From: Clostridia bacterium
Lineage (GTDB): Bacteria; Bacillota; Clostridia; Christensenellales; Aristaeellaceae
Assembly (NCBI GenBank): GCA_017937505.1
Contig: JAGBDL010000060.1
Span: forward strand, 1 to 64,000
Length of the DNA stretch: 64,000 nucleotides
Direction: 5' to 3'
Shown piece by piece: positions 17,689 through 25,699 of the stretch. Made by a program: the position numbers and the translations under genes. The notes under the pieces were generated by a model. It had not been told where the DNA came from and searched no databases. It saw nothing but the letters and a program-made list of their open reading frames with translations. Positions within the stretch are counted from its first letter, which is position 1. Each line of letters starts with the position of its first letter.

Positions 17689-17707
17689 TCAGAATGAGGA
17701 TGAGAAA

Positions 17708-18694
17708 ATGCTGAAGCGTGAAGACCTGATCAAGAATCCTGCGCTCAAGGAGAGCAAAGCCATCGGCTGCCTGTGCGGCCTGGCCATCGGCGACAGTCTG
17801 GGCGACGCTGCCAGAAAGCAGCAGAACCGCGAAAACTACGGCATTACCACCGATTTCGGAAGCGGGGCTTCCTGGAGCACGGATGATACGGAATTCGCCA
17901 TGCTGACCGCGCGGATCCTCCTGGACTGCCGCGGCGAACTCACCAGCGACGCGGTCGTGGAGGCCTGGCTGCGGGACGTAGCCATTCAGGATGAATTCAA
18001 GCGCGGCGGAGCCAGCGAAGTGACTGCGGCCAGAAACCTGCTGCGCGGCCTTCGTCCGCCGGAATCCGGCAGATTCAACACCTTCCACATGAGCGACGGC
18101 ACGGCCATGCGCATCAGCCCGGTTGGCGTGATCTGCGCAGGCGATCCCGAACGCGCTGCCCGTCTGGCCGAAATCGACGCCTCTGTCAGCCACTCTGAGG
18201 ACGGCATATGGGGTGCGCAGGCGGTGGCCGTGGCTGTGGCGACGGCGATGGTGGACGGCACGATGGACGAGATCATCGACGCGGCGATCAGCGTGATGCC
18301 CACCGATTCCTGGCTGTATCACAACATGACGGCCGGGCTTGCGCTGGTGGAAAAGAGCCAGGGAAGCATACTGGACTGCTGGATGGAGCTGCATGATACG
18401 CTGCTGGCCAGCGCCTGGGCCACCACGGCGGAGGCCATTCCCGCCGCGTTCGCCTGCCTGAAGCTGTGCCACAAGGATTTCCGCTCCGGTCTGGTGCTGG
18501 CGGCCAACTTTGCCCGCGACGCGGACACGATCGGCGCGGTTGCCGGCGCCATTCTCGGCGCAAAATACGGCGTGGAAAGCATCCCGTCCCGCTGGGTGGA
18601 AAAGACGCGCTATCCCTCCGGCACCTGCCTGCAGTTTGCCAAGGGCCTGGATATTGTGGAAGTCGGCAAGCAGCTGGCTGAATTGATCAAATGA
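17708..18694 (+). CDS. ADP-ribosylglycohydrolase-family protein, third paralogue
   Basis: The 328-residue DraG-fold hydrolase has GCLCGLAIGDSLGDAARKQ at the start of the domain, STDDTEFAM (57-65) as first metal motif and RDADTIGAVAG (270-280) as second. Length is that of a minimal family member. AGGATGAG lies upstream of ATG 17708, and only 19 bases separate it from the DUF4387 gene. As the last gene of the six-gene operon it completes a set of three divergent paralogues sharing one promoter. Confidence 0.9.
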   Translation: MLKREDLIKNPALKESKAIGCLCGLAIGDSLGDAARKQQNRENYGITTDFGSGASWSTDDTEFAMLTARILLDCRGELTSDAVVEAWLRDVAIQDEFKRGGASEVTAARNLLRGLRPPESGRFNTFHMSDGTAMRISPVGVICAGDPERAARLAEIDASVSHSEDGIWGAQAVAVAVATAMVDGTMDEIIDAAISVMPTDSWLYHNMTAGLALVEKSQGSILDCWMELHDTLLASAWATTAEAIPAAFACLKLCHKDFRSGLVLAANFARDADTIGAVAGAILGAKYGVESIPSRWVEKTRYPSGTCLQFAKGLDIVEVGKQLAELIK

Positions 18695-18699
18695 CAAAA

Positions 18700-18727
18700 G
18701 GCGCAGGCTCCCTCATATCCCTGCGCC
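18700..18727 (+). terminator. Hairpin after the ADP-ribosylglycohydrolase operon
   Basis: GGCGCAGG (18700-18707) pairs with CCTGCGCC (18720-18727). It begins six bases after the stop codon but lacks a following T-run, so it may act as an mRNA end-protecting hairpin rather than an efficient terminator. Confidence 0.5.
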
Positions 18728-18807
18728 GTCAGGCACGGATCGTCTGTTGACGGTTCCCGCCTTCTCCTTTGCCCGCCTTGATGGGCAGCTGATATCTCAG
18801 ATTGAAT

Positions 18808-18850
18808 TGCCCCGCCTTGTCCGGTCATTTGGCCGTACAGGGCGGGGCAA
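18808..18850. terminator. Long GC-rich hairpin between convergent operons
   Basis: TTGCCCCGCC (18808-18817) pairs with GGCGGGGCAA (18841-18850), and the pairing continues inward with a small bulge. It lies between the converging ribokinase operon and polysaccharide operon. No T-run follows on either strand, so bidirectional termination is plausible but not certain. Confidence 0.55.
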
Positions 18851-18900
18851 TGCTCTTGATACCCATCTCATTTTCAAAGCATTTTTGAAACGGTGACAGC

Positions 18901-20019
18901 TCACCGGTTCAGCTCACGCGCAGCGCAGTTCAGCGCGGACGCGATCACCGCATCCATATCGTAGTACCTGTACTCGCCCAGCCGCCCGCCGAAGATCACG
19001 CGCGATTCTCCGTCTGCCAGCGCCCTGTACCGGGCGTACAGCGCGCCGTTCTTCTCGTCGTTCACCGGATAGTAGGGCTCGTCGCCGGGATGCCATTCGC
19101 TGGAATACTCCCGGCTGATGACGGTTTTGGGCAGGTCGTTCCCCTGCTCGTCCTTGCCGAAGGTAAACCACTTGTGCTCGATGATCCTGGTGTAGGGCGT
19201 CTCGGCGTCGGTGTAGTTCACGGCGGCATTGCCCTGGAAGTTGGGCATGTCCAGCAGCTCGGTTTCAAACCGCACGGAGCGGTATTCCAGCGCCCCCAGC
19301 CGGTAGCCGAAGTATGCGTCGATGGGCCCGGTGTAGACCACACGCTCTGCCAGCGCATTCAGCTCGTTCCTGTACTCCAGATAATCAATGCCCAGGCGCA
19401 CCTCGATCCCTTCCAGCAGCTTCTCCACCAGCCGGGTATAGCCGCCGACAGGAATACCCTGATAGAGCGCATTGAAGTAGTTGTTATCGAAGGTCAGGCG
19501 CACGGGCAGGCGCTTGATGATGAAGCTGGGCAGCTGATCGCAGGGGCGGCCCCACTGCTTCTGGGTATAGCCCTTGACGAGCTTCTCATAGATGTCCGTG
19601 CCCACCAGCGAAATGGCCTGCTCCTCGAGATTTCGGGGCTCGGTGATGCCCGCAGCGGCCCGCTGCTCTGCGATTTTCGCAGCGGCCTCTTCCGGCATCA
19701 CCACGCCCCACATCCGATTGAAGGTGTACATGTTGAAGGGCAGGCTGTACAGCTCGCCCTTGTAATTGGCAACAGGCGAGTTGGTGAAGCGGTTGAACGT
19801 CGCAAAGCGGCCCACATAATCCCACACCTCTTTGTTGTTGGTGTGGAAGATATGCGCGCCGTAGCGGTGGACGTCGATGCCCTCCACCTTTTCGGTGTAG
19901 ATATTGCCGGCGATGTGAGGCCGCTTGTCGATGACGAGGACGGATTTGCCGGCGGCTTTCGTCTGCTGGGCGAAGACGGAGCCGAAGAGGCCGGCGCCTG
20001 AGATTATATAATCACACAT
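18901..20019 (-). CDS. glf: UDP-galactopyranose mutase
   Basis: This 372-residue FAD-dependent enzyme converts UDP-galactopyranose to UDP-galactofuranose. The N-terminus IISGAGLFGSVFAQQ is the dinucleotide-binding loop, followed by DKRPHIAGNIYT and VHRYGAHIFHTNNKEVW, hallmark segments of Glf. Length is typical. It is the last gene of the polysaccharide operon, 120 bases after the large glycosyltransferase gene, and implies that the exported glycan contains galactofuranose. Base composition is GC-rich again, unlike the preceding gene. Confidence 0.95.
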   Translation of the reverse strand: MCDYIISGAGLFGSVFAQQTKAAGKSVLVIDKRPHIAGNIYTEKVEGIDVHRYGAHIFHTNNKEVWDYVGRFATFNRFTNSPVANYKGELYSLPFNMYTFNRMWGVVMPEEAAAKIAEQRAAAGITEPRNLEEQAISLVGTDIYEKLVKGYTQKQWGRPCDQLPSFIIKRLPVRLTFDNNYFNALYQGIPVGGYTRLVEKLLEGIEVRLGIDYLEYRNELNALAERVVYTGPIDAYFGYRLGALEYRSVRFETELLDMPNFQGNAAVNYTDAETPYTRIIEHKWFTFGKDEQGNDLPKTVISREYSSEWHPGDEPYYPVNDEKNGALYARYRALADGESRVIFGGRLGEYRYYDMDAVIASALNCAARELNR

Positions 20020-20139
20020 TCCTTCTTCATTACTATCTAATACATCAAGATCAATGCTGCACTATGGGAGTTGTGGGCTTCGGCGGCGGATCTTCTCGCT
20101 CTATTATACGATGTACCCAAGTTCATAACATTAGCTTTT

Positions 20140-23100
20140 CTAGTGAAGAAACAGTCTTACGATGTTCTTAATTTTCTCTCTCATAGCGCTTCCTCGTGGA
20201 AAAGTTCTGTTCAACCAACGATAAAATCTTACATATAATCCGTTGGGATAAATGCCCTCAAACCAGTTATTCTCGTCATAATAGTGGCTCCCACTAGAGC
20301 GACATGTAGCAAGATGATGGTTTGCGATTTCTGCATTCCAGAAGTTTAGGACACTGATAAAATCATTCCCATTGGCATCATCTTCAAAGGGAAGGGTTCC
20401 GAATGCCTGACGGTCAAACAAGTCGGAATAATGGAGGTAGTACTCATATGGAGCAGAAATAATCGCATATTGATAATCCATTTGGGAAATATAGTTTCCA
20501 AATATCTTTTTATAATCTTCAATAAACTGAATTGCGGATTCCTGAAGCAACTTGGTTATTCGCACTCCGTCGTATTCCGGCTTGTATTCCTCAAAGATAG
20601 GTTCCACTGTGCCGCTGTTCCAATGATATCCAATACATGATGGTGCCAACTCCATAAACAAATGCTCGCGTATAACGCCCGTGATAGATGGTTTGTACTG
20701 ATAGAAGCATTCGCAGGGACAGTGATACTTTACCTGCCGCTTGAAAGCAATATCGGAATTCGTGTGCATATAAAAGCTGCCCACGGGAAAACCCAGGATG
20801 TTGGAAAGCGCCGCTTCAGTCCGTCCGCTGTATCCAATATCAAAAATATAATCCCCTGGTTGAATAAAAGAGCCAAAGTATTCTTTCAGAGCATGCTTAT
20901 AAGCCGGCAAAAGCTCTAAATCAATGCATTGATCAATAATCACACGCATACAGCGAAGATAGCATGTTTGGTCAATTATCGGGCGTGAGTAGGCGATACC
21001 AGCATTTTTCAGAATAGAATGAAGGTTTTCCCACCGTTCATTCGGAATAATTGGTCTAAGATATTCCAACAGCTTAATGGGAGTAGCACTGTATACATCA
21101 ATTTTATGGCAGAGTGAATATAAATCCATTTCACTCTCAACATCCGCAAGCACCATAGCCTTTCGGCTTACCCGGATATAATTCGATTTCGTAGAAGTAT
21201 TATTTAGAATATCAAACGCTTTCTTTACTAAATAGCCATCCCGTGCAACAAAATGAATGGTTCCGATTTTCCGCTCAGCAGCGTGCTTGCTCAACCATGT
21301 GGCAACTGCAAGAAGATGAGGTCCCAAGGCTTGATAACCAATATAATTAGGGTCTCCGTTAAACGCTGTTTTTGGCCGGTAGGAAACAAAGGGGTCTCCA
21401 TAAATATGATTAGCGGTCAAAGCGAAAATATTTCGAACAGCAGGAAAATCCTTGTAACACTGGTAATAATCTTCTCGCTCCGGGTTCTCCAAGAACACAT
21501 TATGGAACAAATTTCCTCCGTATCCATCTTCATTTTGATTCTGGAAAACATCTGCGGCTTTATTAATATGACCGCTTCTCATTCCCAGTTTCTGGGGGTT
21601 TTGAAAATCAGAAATCCAATTGTCACCAATATGAAGAATAGAAGCAGGCTTCTTTACACCAAGTTTTTTGAGCATTGCTCTATAAAGATTTATGCTGTAT
21701 TTGGTTTGGAGATAGGTGGAGGAAACGAAAATATCATGATAATTCGTGTAACCATTATTTAGCAGGATTGTTTCTATGGTCTGCTGTGAGAGATACATAT
21801 CTGAGCAAATCAGTATTTTTTTGCCAGCCTCCATTGCCAGCTCGTATAATTCTTTTCCGATAGCCCTTTTTGTACAGAAATATTCTTCCAGCTCGATTTC
21901 TTTTTCCATCAAATGAATAAGCATTTCATGGTCAAAGTGATAATCCGCCTCAATTTTTTCATAAATTTCCTGAAGTGTAATTTCTTCCTTGTCAGAATTA
22001 TGCCGACTACTCTGGTTACGACATAGTTGCTCAGAGGTTATTCTAATCTGTTTGAAATTAACATAAGAAGCGGTACACTTGTTTAGCTCGTCAGAGAGAA
22101 AGTCAAACAAATCAGTGGGATTCATAAATGGGCGCTCAATTAAGGTATCAAAAACATCAAAGCTGATGTAGTCCACAGTTTTGTCAACAATTGCTTTTTT
22201 GATACCCTCTAACCAGTTGAAAGAATCCGCCAACGGAGACAGACTCCAAGAAAGATTATTCGCCTCTGTCAAATCAGGTATAATGTTAAACTGATGAATC
22301 ACTTCTGAATGCATAGAGCGCTGTCCACCTTGAATACATATATCTCGGTAGACCATACTGCCCCAACGCTGATTCCAAGCAGCATAGTGCTTCTCCAACT
22401 CCTCGTAGCGACCAGCATTCTCCAGCTGCAACTTCATAAACCGAATGGCCGCCGAGGAATCTTTGAGGTATTTTTCCAATCTTTTTCTATTACGGTGAAC
22501 CACAGTAGCTGAATCTAAATTTTTACAGTAGTAGTACAGACCTCCATGCACATTAGCTACACTCTTGGCTTGTGACCAAATTACCGAGGAAAAAGCCACA
22601 TCCTCCCACATAAGCATATGTCCGTGAGCTTTAGAAAAGCTGACAAATATCGGGTAACAGCGCTTCCAAAGTCCCATAGAATAGAGCTTATTCCAAACAA
22701 CACTCCAGCTAAAACTGCGTCCCTCCTGTTCCATGAAGGCCCGAAGGACATCCGCGCCGGACAAGTTCCAATTCTGAATACGAAAAGGATCTAAATTGCA
22801 ATATTCCTGACTATTTGTTCCCTCATAACTGTAACACCAATCACCAACCACCATTTCAGCATCAGAACTCTCTGCTTTACGGAGCAGCTTGCGATACCAG
22901 TCGAAAGAGACATAATCATCACTGTCAACAAATGCAATATAGTCACCCGTTGCGAGTTCGGAACCAGTTATGCGTGCTTGAAAAAGCCCTCTGTTTTCTC
23001 CATGATTTATTGAAACAATACGTTCATCCGCATCCATATAGCGTTGAACGATTTTTCCCGTTCCATCGGTACTGCCATCGTCCACCACAATCACTTCGAG

Positions 23101-23217
23101 ATTACTGTAGCTTTGTTCCAAAATGCTGTCCAAGCATCGCTCAAGATATTTTTCAACATTATAGGCTGGAACGACAACAGAAATCTTCTTTCCACATTCG
23201 AGTTGGTTAGTACTCAT
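20140..23217 (-). CDS. GT2 glycosyltransferase fused to a HAD-like domain
   Basis: This 1025-residue protein begins with a GT-A family-2 glycosyltransferase domain (KISVVVPAYNVEKYLERCLD; VVDDGSTDGT; VDSDDY near 98-102) to about residue 235. A HAD-superfamily domain follows, with DVFDTL (354-359), an ILICSDMYLS segment and HIGDNWISDF. The region beyond about 650 (HFVARDGYLVKKAF and following) is the conserved tail seen in large polysaccharide-locus HAD proteins. The start overlaps the exporter ATPase stop by one base, with GGGAGG upstream. The gene is visibly AT-rich, in the low 40s per cent GC by eye, against a much richer background, so it was probably acquired. Donor and acceptor sugars are unknown. 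Confidence 0.88.
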   Translation of the reverse strand: MSTNQLECGKKISVVVPAYNVEKYLERCLDSILEQSYSNLEVIVVDDGSTDGTGKIVQRYMDADERIVSINHGENRGLFQARITGSELATGDYIAFVDSDDYVSFDWYRKLLRKAESSDAEMVVGDWCYSYEGTNSQEYCNLDPFRIQNWNLSGADVLRAFMEQEGRSFSWSVVWNKLYSMGLWKRCYPIFVSFSKAHGHMLMWEDVAFSSVIWSQAKSVANVHGGLYYYCKNLDSATVVHRNRKRLEKYLKDSSAAIRFMKLQLENAGRYEELEKHYAAWNQRWGSMVYRDICIQGGQRSMHSEVIHQFNIIPDLTEANNLSWSLSPLADSFNWLEGIKKAIVDKTVDYISFDVFDTLIERPFMNPTDLFDFLSDELNKCTASYVNFKQIRITSEQLCRNQSSRHNSDKEEITLQEIYEKIEADYHFDHEMLIHLMEKEIELEEYFCTKRAIGKELYELAMEAGKKILICSDMYLSQQTIETILLNNGYTNYHDIFVSSTYLQTKYSINLYRAMLKKLGVKKPASILHIGDNWISDFQNPQKLGMRSGHINKAADVFQNQNEDGYGGNLFHNVFLENPEREDYYQCYKDFPAVRNIFALTANHIYGDPFVSYRPKTAFNGDPNYIGYQALGPHLLAVATWLSKHAAERKIGTIHFVARDGYLVKKAFDILNNTSTKSNYIRVSRKAMVLADVESEMDLYSLCHKIDVYSATPIKLLEYLRPIIPNERWENLHSILKNAGIAYSRPIIDQTCYLRCMRVIIDQCIDLELLPAYKHALKEYFGSFIQPGDYIFDIGYSGRTEAALSNILGFPVGSFYMHTNSDIAFKRQVKYHCPCECFYQYKPSITGVIREHLFMELAPSCIGYHWNSGTVEPIFEEYKPEYDGVRITKLLQESAIQFIEDYKKIFGNYISQMDYQYAIISAPYEYYLHYSDLFDRQAFGTLPFEDDANGNDFISVLNFWNAEIANHHLATCRSSGSHYYDENNWFEGIYPNGLYVRFYRWLNRTFPRGSAMREKIKNIVRLFLH

Positions 23218-23978
23218 TATTGTGAACGCCTCCCTATTTCTTGAGCTGCTAAATAGGATTCGACAACGCTTGCGCAAGAACCCCACATCATTAGTTCTCC
23301 TCTTTGCAGCCAAACCGCCTTCTGGCAAAGCTCGCGAACCTGTTCCTCGCTGTGGCTGACAAAGAGCAGGGTTGTTCCTCCCTTCATCATGTCCGCCATA
23401 CGTTCCTTGCATTTCTGCTGAAAACGAAAATCACCGACCGCCAGAATTTCGTCAACCACAAGAATATCCGCACTAACCTCAGTCGCGATAGAAAAGCCCA
23501 GCCGTGCCACCATGCCGCTGGAAAAGTTCTTCACCGGCACATCGATAAAATCCCAAAGCTCCGCAAAATCCACGATACTCTTGAAATGCTCATCCATAAA
23601 CTCTCGGTCATGGCCGAACACCGCACCGTTGAGATAGATATTCTCCCTGGCTGTCAAATCTGGATCAAAGCCTGCACCCAACTCAATCAGCGGCGCAATG
23701 CTGCCCCGCACCTGGATGCTGCCGGTGGTGGGATAAAGTACACCCGCAATACATTTGAGCAGCGTACTCTTTCCGCTGCCATTAGCTCCGATCAGTGCGA
23801 CCGCTTCTCCCCTGTTGACAGTCAGGCTTACGTCCCTTAGCGCATAAAACTCGTTAAACATCAGCTGTCTCTTGAGCAGCTTAACGATGTATTCCTTCAC
23901 CGTGTCTGTTTTCTCAGTTGCCAAATTGAAGCGCATGGATACATTTCTTACTTCAATAATGGGTGAGCCTTTATTCAT
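23217..23978 (-). CDS. Polysaccharide ABC exporter ATPase (Wzt/TagH-like)
   Basis: The 253-residue cytoplasmic ATPase energises export of a lipid-linked glycan. Walker A is GANGSGKST, the degenerate signature NFSSGMVARLGF is typical of the Wzt/TagH group, and Walker B is ILVVDEILAVGD. It lacks the C-terminal glycan-binding domain of long Wzt proteins, so export is probably not coupled to recognition of a terminal cap. The stop codon overlaps the next start in TAATG, implying coupled translation. It works with the permease at 23991-24767. Confidence 0.93.
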   Translation of the reverse strand: MNKGSPIIEVRNVSMRFNLATEKTDTVKEYIVKLLKRQLMFNEFYALRDVSLTVNRGEAVALIGANGSGKSTLLKCIAGVLYPTTGSIQVRGSIAPLIELGAGFDPDLTARENIYLNGAVFGHDREFMDEHFKSIVDFAELWDFIDVPVKNFSSGMVARLGFSIATEVSADILVVDEILAVGDFRFQQKCKERMADMMKGGTTLLFVSHSEEQVRELCQKAVWLQRGELMMWGSCASVVESYLAAQEIGRRSQ

Positions 23979-23990
23979 TGTTATCCTCCA

Positions 23991-24767
23991 TCAGATGTAC
24001 AGAATAAAGTTGCGCTGCATTTTGCGGAACACCACCAAGCCCAAAGCCAACGTCGTCAGGCTGATGAGCACGCACTTCAGCCATAGAATCGGTTCCGGAA
24101 CGGTACCATACAGAACAATTTCCCGGAAGAAGGTGATGTAGGCATACATGGGATTTCCCAAAATAACCGGCAGAACTTCCTCAGGCAACGCACTCACAGG
24201 ATAGAATATCGGCGTCAAATACATCCATGCCAGCGTCAACACACCATACAGATGGGTGATATCCCGGAAATATACGCTCAGTGCCGACAGTACCATACCA
24301 ATTCCCATAGCAAACAACAGCAGGAAGAACAGCGGCACCGGAAACAGCAGAATGGTCCAGTAGAAGGGGGACTTAGAGAAAACCATCACGACCAGAATTG
24401 CCACAAGTGAAAAGCTCATGGTCACGAAGCTGGACAATACCCGGCTGATAGGAAATATGAATTTGGGAATATATACCTTCTTAATCAAAGCACCGTTTTG
24501 CAGGACAGAATACATGCTCATATTGGTGCTCTCATTGAAGAACGTCCATAGTGTCTGACCGGTAATCAGGTAAAGTGGGTAATTTGGAATGTCAAACCGA
24601 AACATATAGCTGAATACCAGTGTCATCACACACATCATCAGCAGCGGATTCAGCAAACTCCATATATACCCGAGAAAGCTGCGCCTGTACTTTACCTTTA
24701 GATCCCGTCTGACCAGCTCTTTTAAGAGCGGCTTATACTGCAAAAAATGCTGCCATGCTTGTTTCAT
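23991..24767 (-). CDS. Polysaccharide ABC exporter permease (Wzm/TagG-like)
   Basis: This 258-residue integral membrane protein of the ABC-2 type has the amphipathic N-terminus and LKVKYRRSFLGYIWSLLNPL, the classic Wzm/TagG motif. About six hydrophobic segments follow. The start overlaps the stop of the preceding glycosyltransferase gene by four bases. Together with the neighbouring ATPase it should export a teichoic-acid-like or O-antigen-like polymer. Confidence 0.93.
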   Translation of the reverse strand: MKQAWQHFLQYKPLLKELVRRDLKVKYRRSFLGYIWSLLNPLLMMCVMTLVFSYMFRFDIPNYPLYLITGQTLWTFFNESTNMSMYSVLQNGALIKKVYIPKFIFPISRVLSSFVTMSFSLVAILVVMVFSKSPFYWTILLFPVPLFFLLLFAMGIGMVLSALSVYFRDITHLYGVLTLAWMYLTPIFYPVSALPEEVLPVILGNPMYAYITFFREIVLYGTVPEPILWLKCVLISLTTLALGLVVFRKMQRNFILYI

Positions 24768-25699
24768 TCTTTACCCCTTGATTCACAAGAATTCCGTTTC
24801 TCGATATGTTCTATGTCCGATCGGAAAAAGATTCCCGCCCACATTCCCCATAGAAGAACTCGGAATCTGGGCCATTTGGGCTTTCCATGCCAGACAATCC
24901 AGAATAAATCCCGACACCGCTTGGCCAAGCAATAGGCTCTCCCTTTGAACCCCTCCTGACGGTAGAGATGCGCTTCATTGCGGAATGCATAGAAGTATCG
25001 TCCGATCCGCTCCACATCATCAAGCGCCACGTTGGAACCCACATTGCTTTTTGTAGCATGAACCACCTGACTCTGTCCTGCTATAAAGCAGGGCATACCG
25101 CCTCTCACTGCAATCCGTCGGGTATACTCAATATCGTCACCCCATATCCAGTATTGCTTTATCGGTAGCCCAAAGCTGCAAATTGTTTCTGATCGGAGGA
25201 AGAGCGACACAAACGTTGCCTGCTCCGCCTGCACCAAACCATGCTTCAGCAGAGGACTGTATTCATAAAAGCTCCTTTTCAGCTTCTGCCGGTTCATCTC
25301 GCATTCGCTGCCGTCGGTCCACAGCGCCACACTGCTGAGCCAACCGTATTTTCCATTCAGGATGTGATCCGCTTCCAACAGCTTTTCAAGCGCATCGGAT
25401 TCCGGCAGGGTATCGTCATCCATCACCCATACATAGTCGTACCCAGCCTCCACCGCCCAGCGCATGCCGTAGTTGAAGCCACCAGCGCCGCCCAGATTGC
25501 TGCCGGTATTGCGATGGTTCAGGTCTTGCTGCTCATTCAGCCACTTGGCTGTTCCATCCGTGCTGGCATTATCCACAATCAGAATATCGCAGGCTTCCGT
25601 CTGGCTCCGAAGGGCTTGTACACACTGCCGCATCAAATCCAGCCGATTATATGTGACGACTACCGCCGCAACCGGTCGTTTTGTTCCGCTCCTCGGCAT
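24764..25699 (-). CDS. GT2 glycosyltransferase, galactofuranosyltransferase-like
   Basis: This 311-residue family-2 glycosyltransferase has VAAVVVTYNRLDLMRQCV at the start of the GT-A fold, DNASTDGT, the metal-binding WVMDDDT and the downstream WGDDIEYTRR motif shared with GlfT1-type and rhamnosyl transferases. UDP-galactopyranose mutase in the same operon makes galactofuranose a likely donor. ATG at 25699 has AGGAG nine bases upstream, inside the helicase gene, so the two coding regions overlap by 53 bases. Confidence 0.88.
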   Translation of the reverse strand: MPRSGTKRPVAAVVVTYNRLDLMRQCVQALRSQTEACDILIVDNASTDGTAKWLNEQQDLNHRNTGSNLGGAGGFNYGMRWAVEAGYDYVWVMDDDTLPESDALEKLLEADHILNGKYGWLSSVALWTDGSECEMNRQKLKRSFYEYSPLLKHGLVQAEQATFVSLFLRSETICSFGLPIKQYWIWGDDIEYTRRIAVRGGMPCFIAGQSQVVHATKSNVGSNVALDDVERIGRYFYAFRNEAHLYRQEGFKGRAYCLAKRCRDLFWIVWHGKPKWPRFRVLLWGMWAGIFFRSDIEHIEKRNSCESRGKE

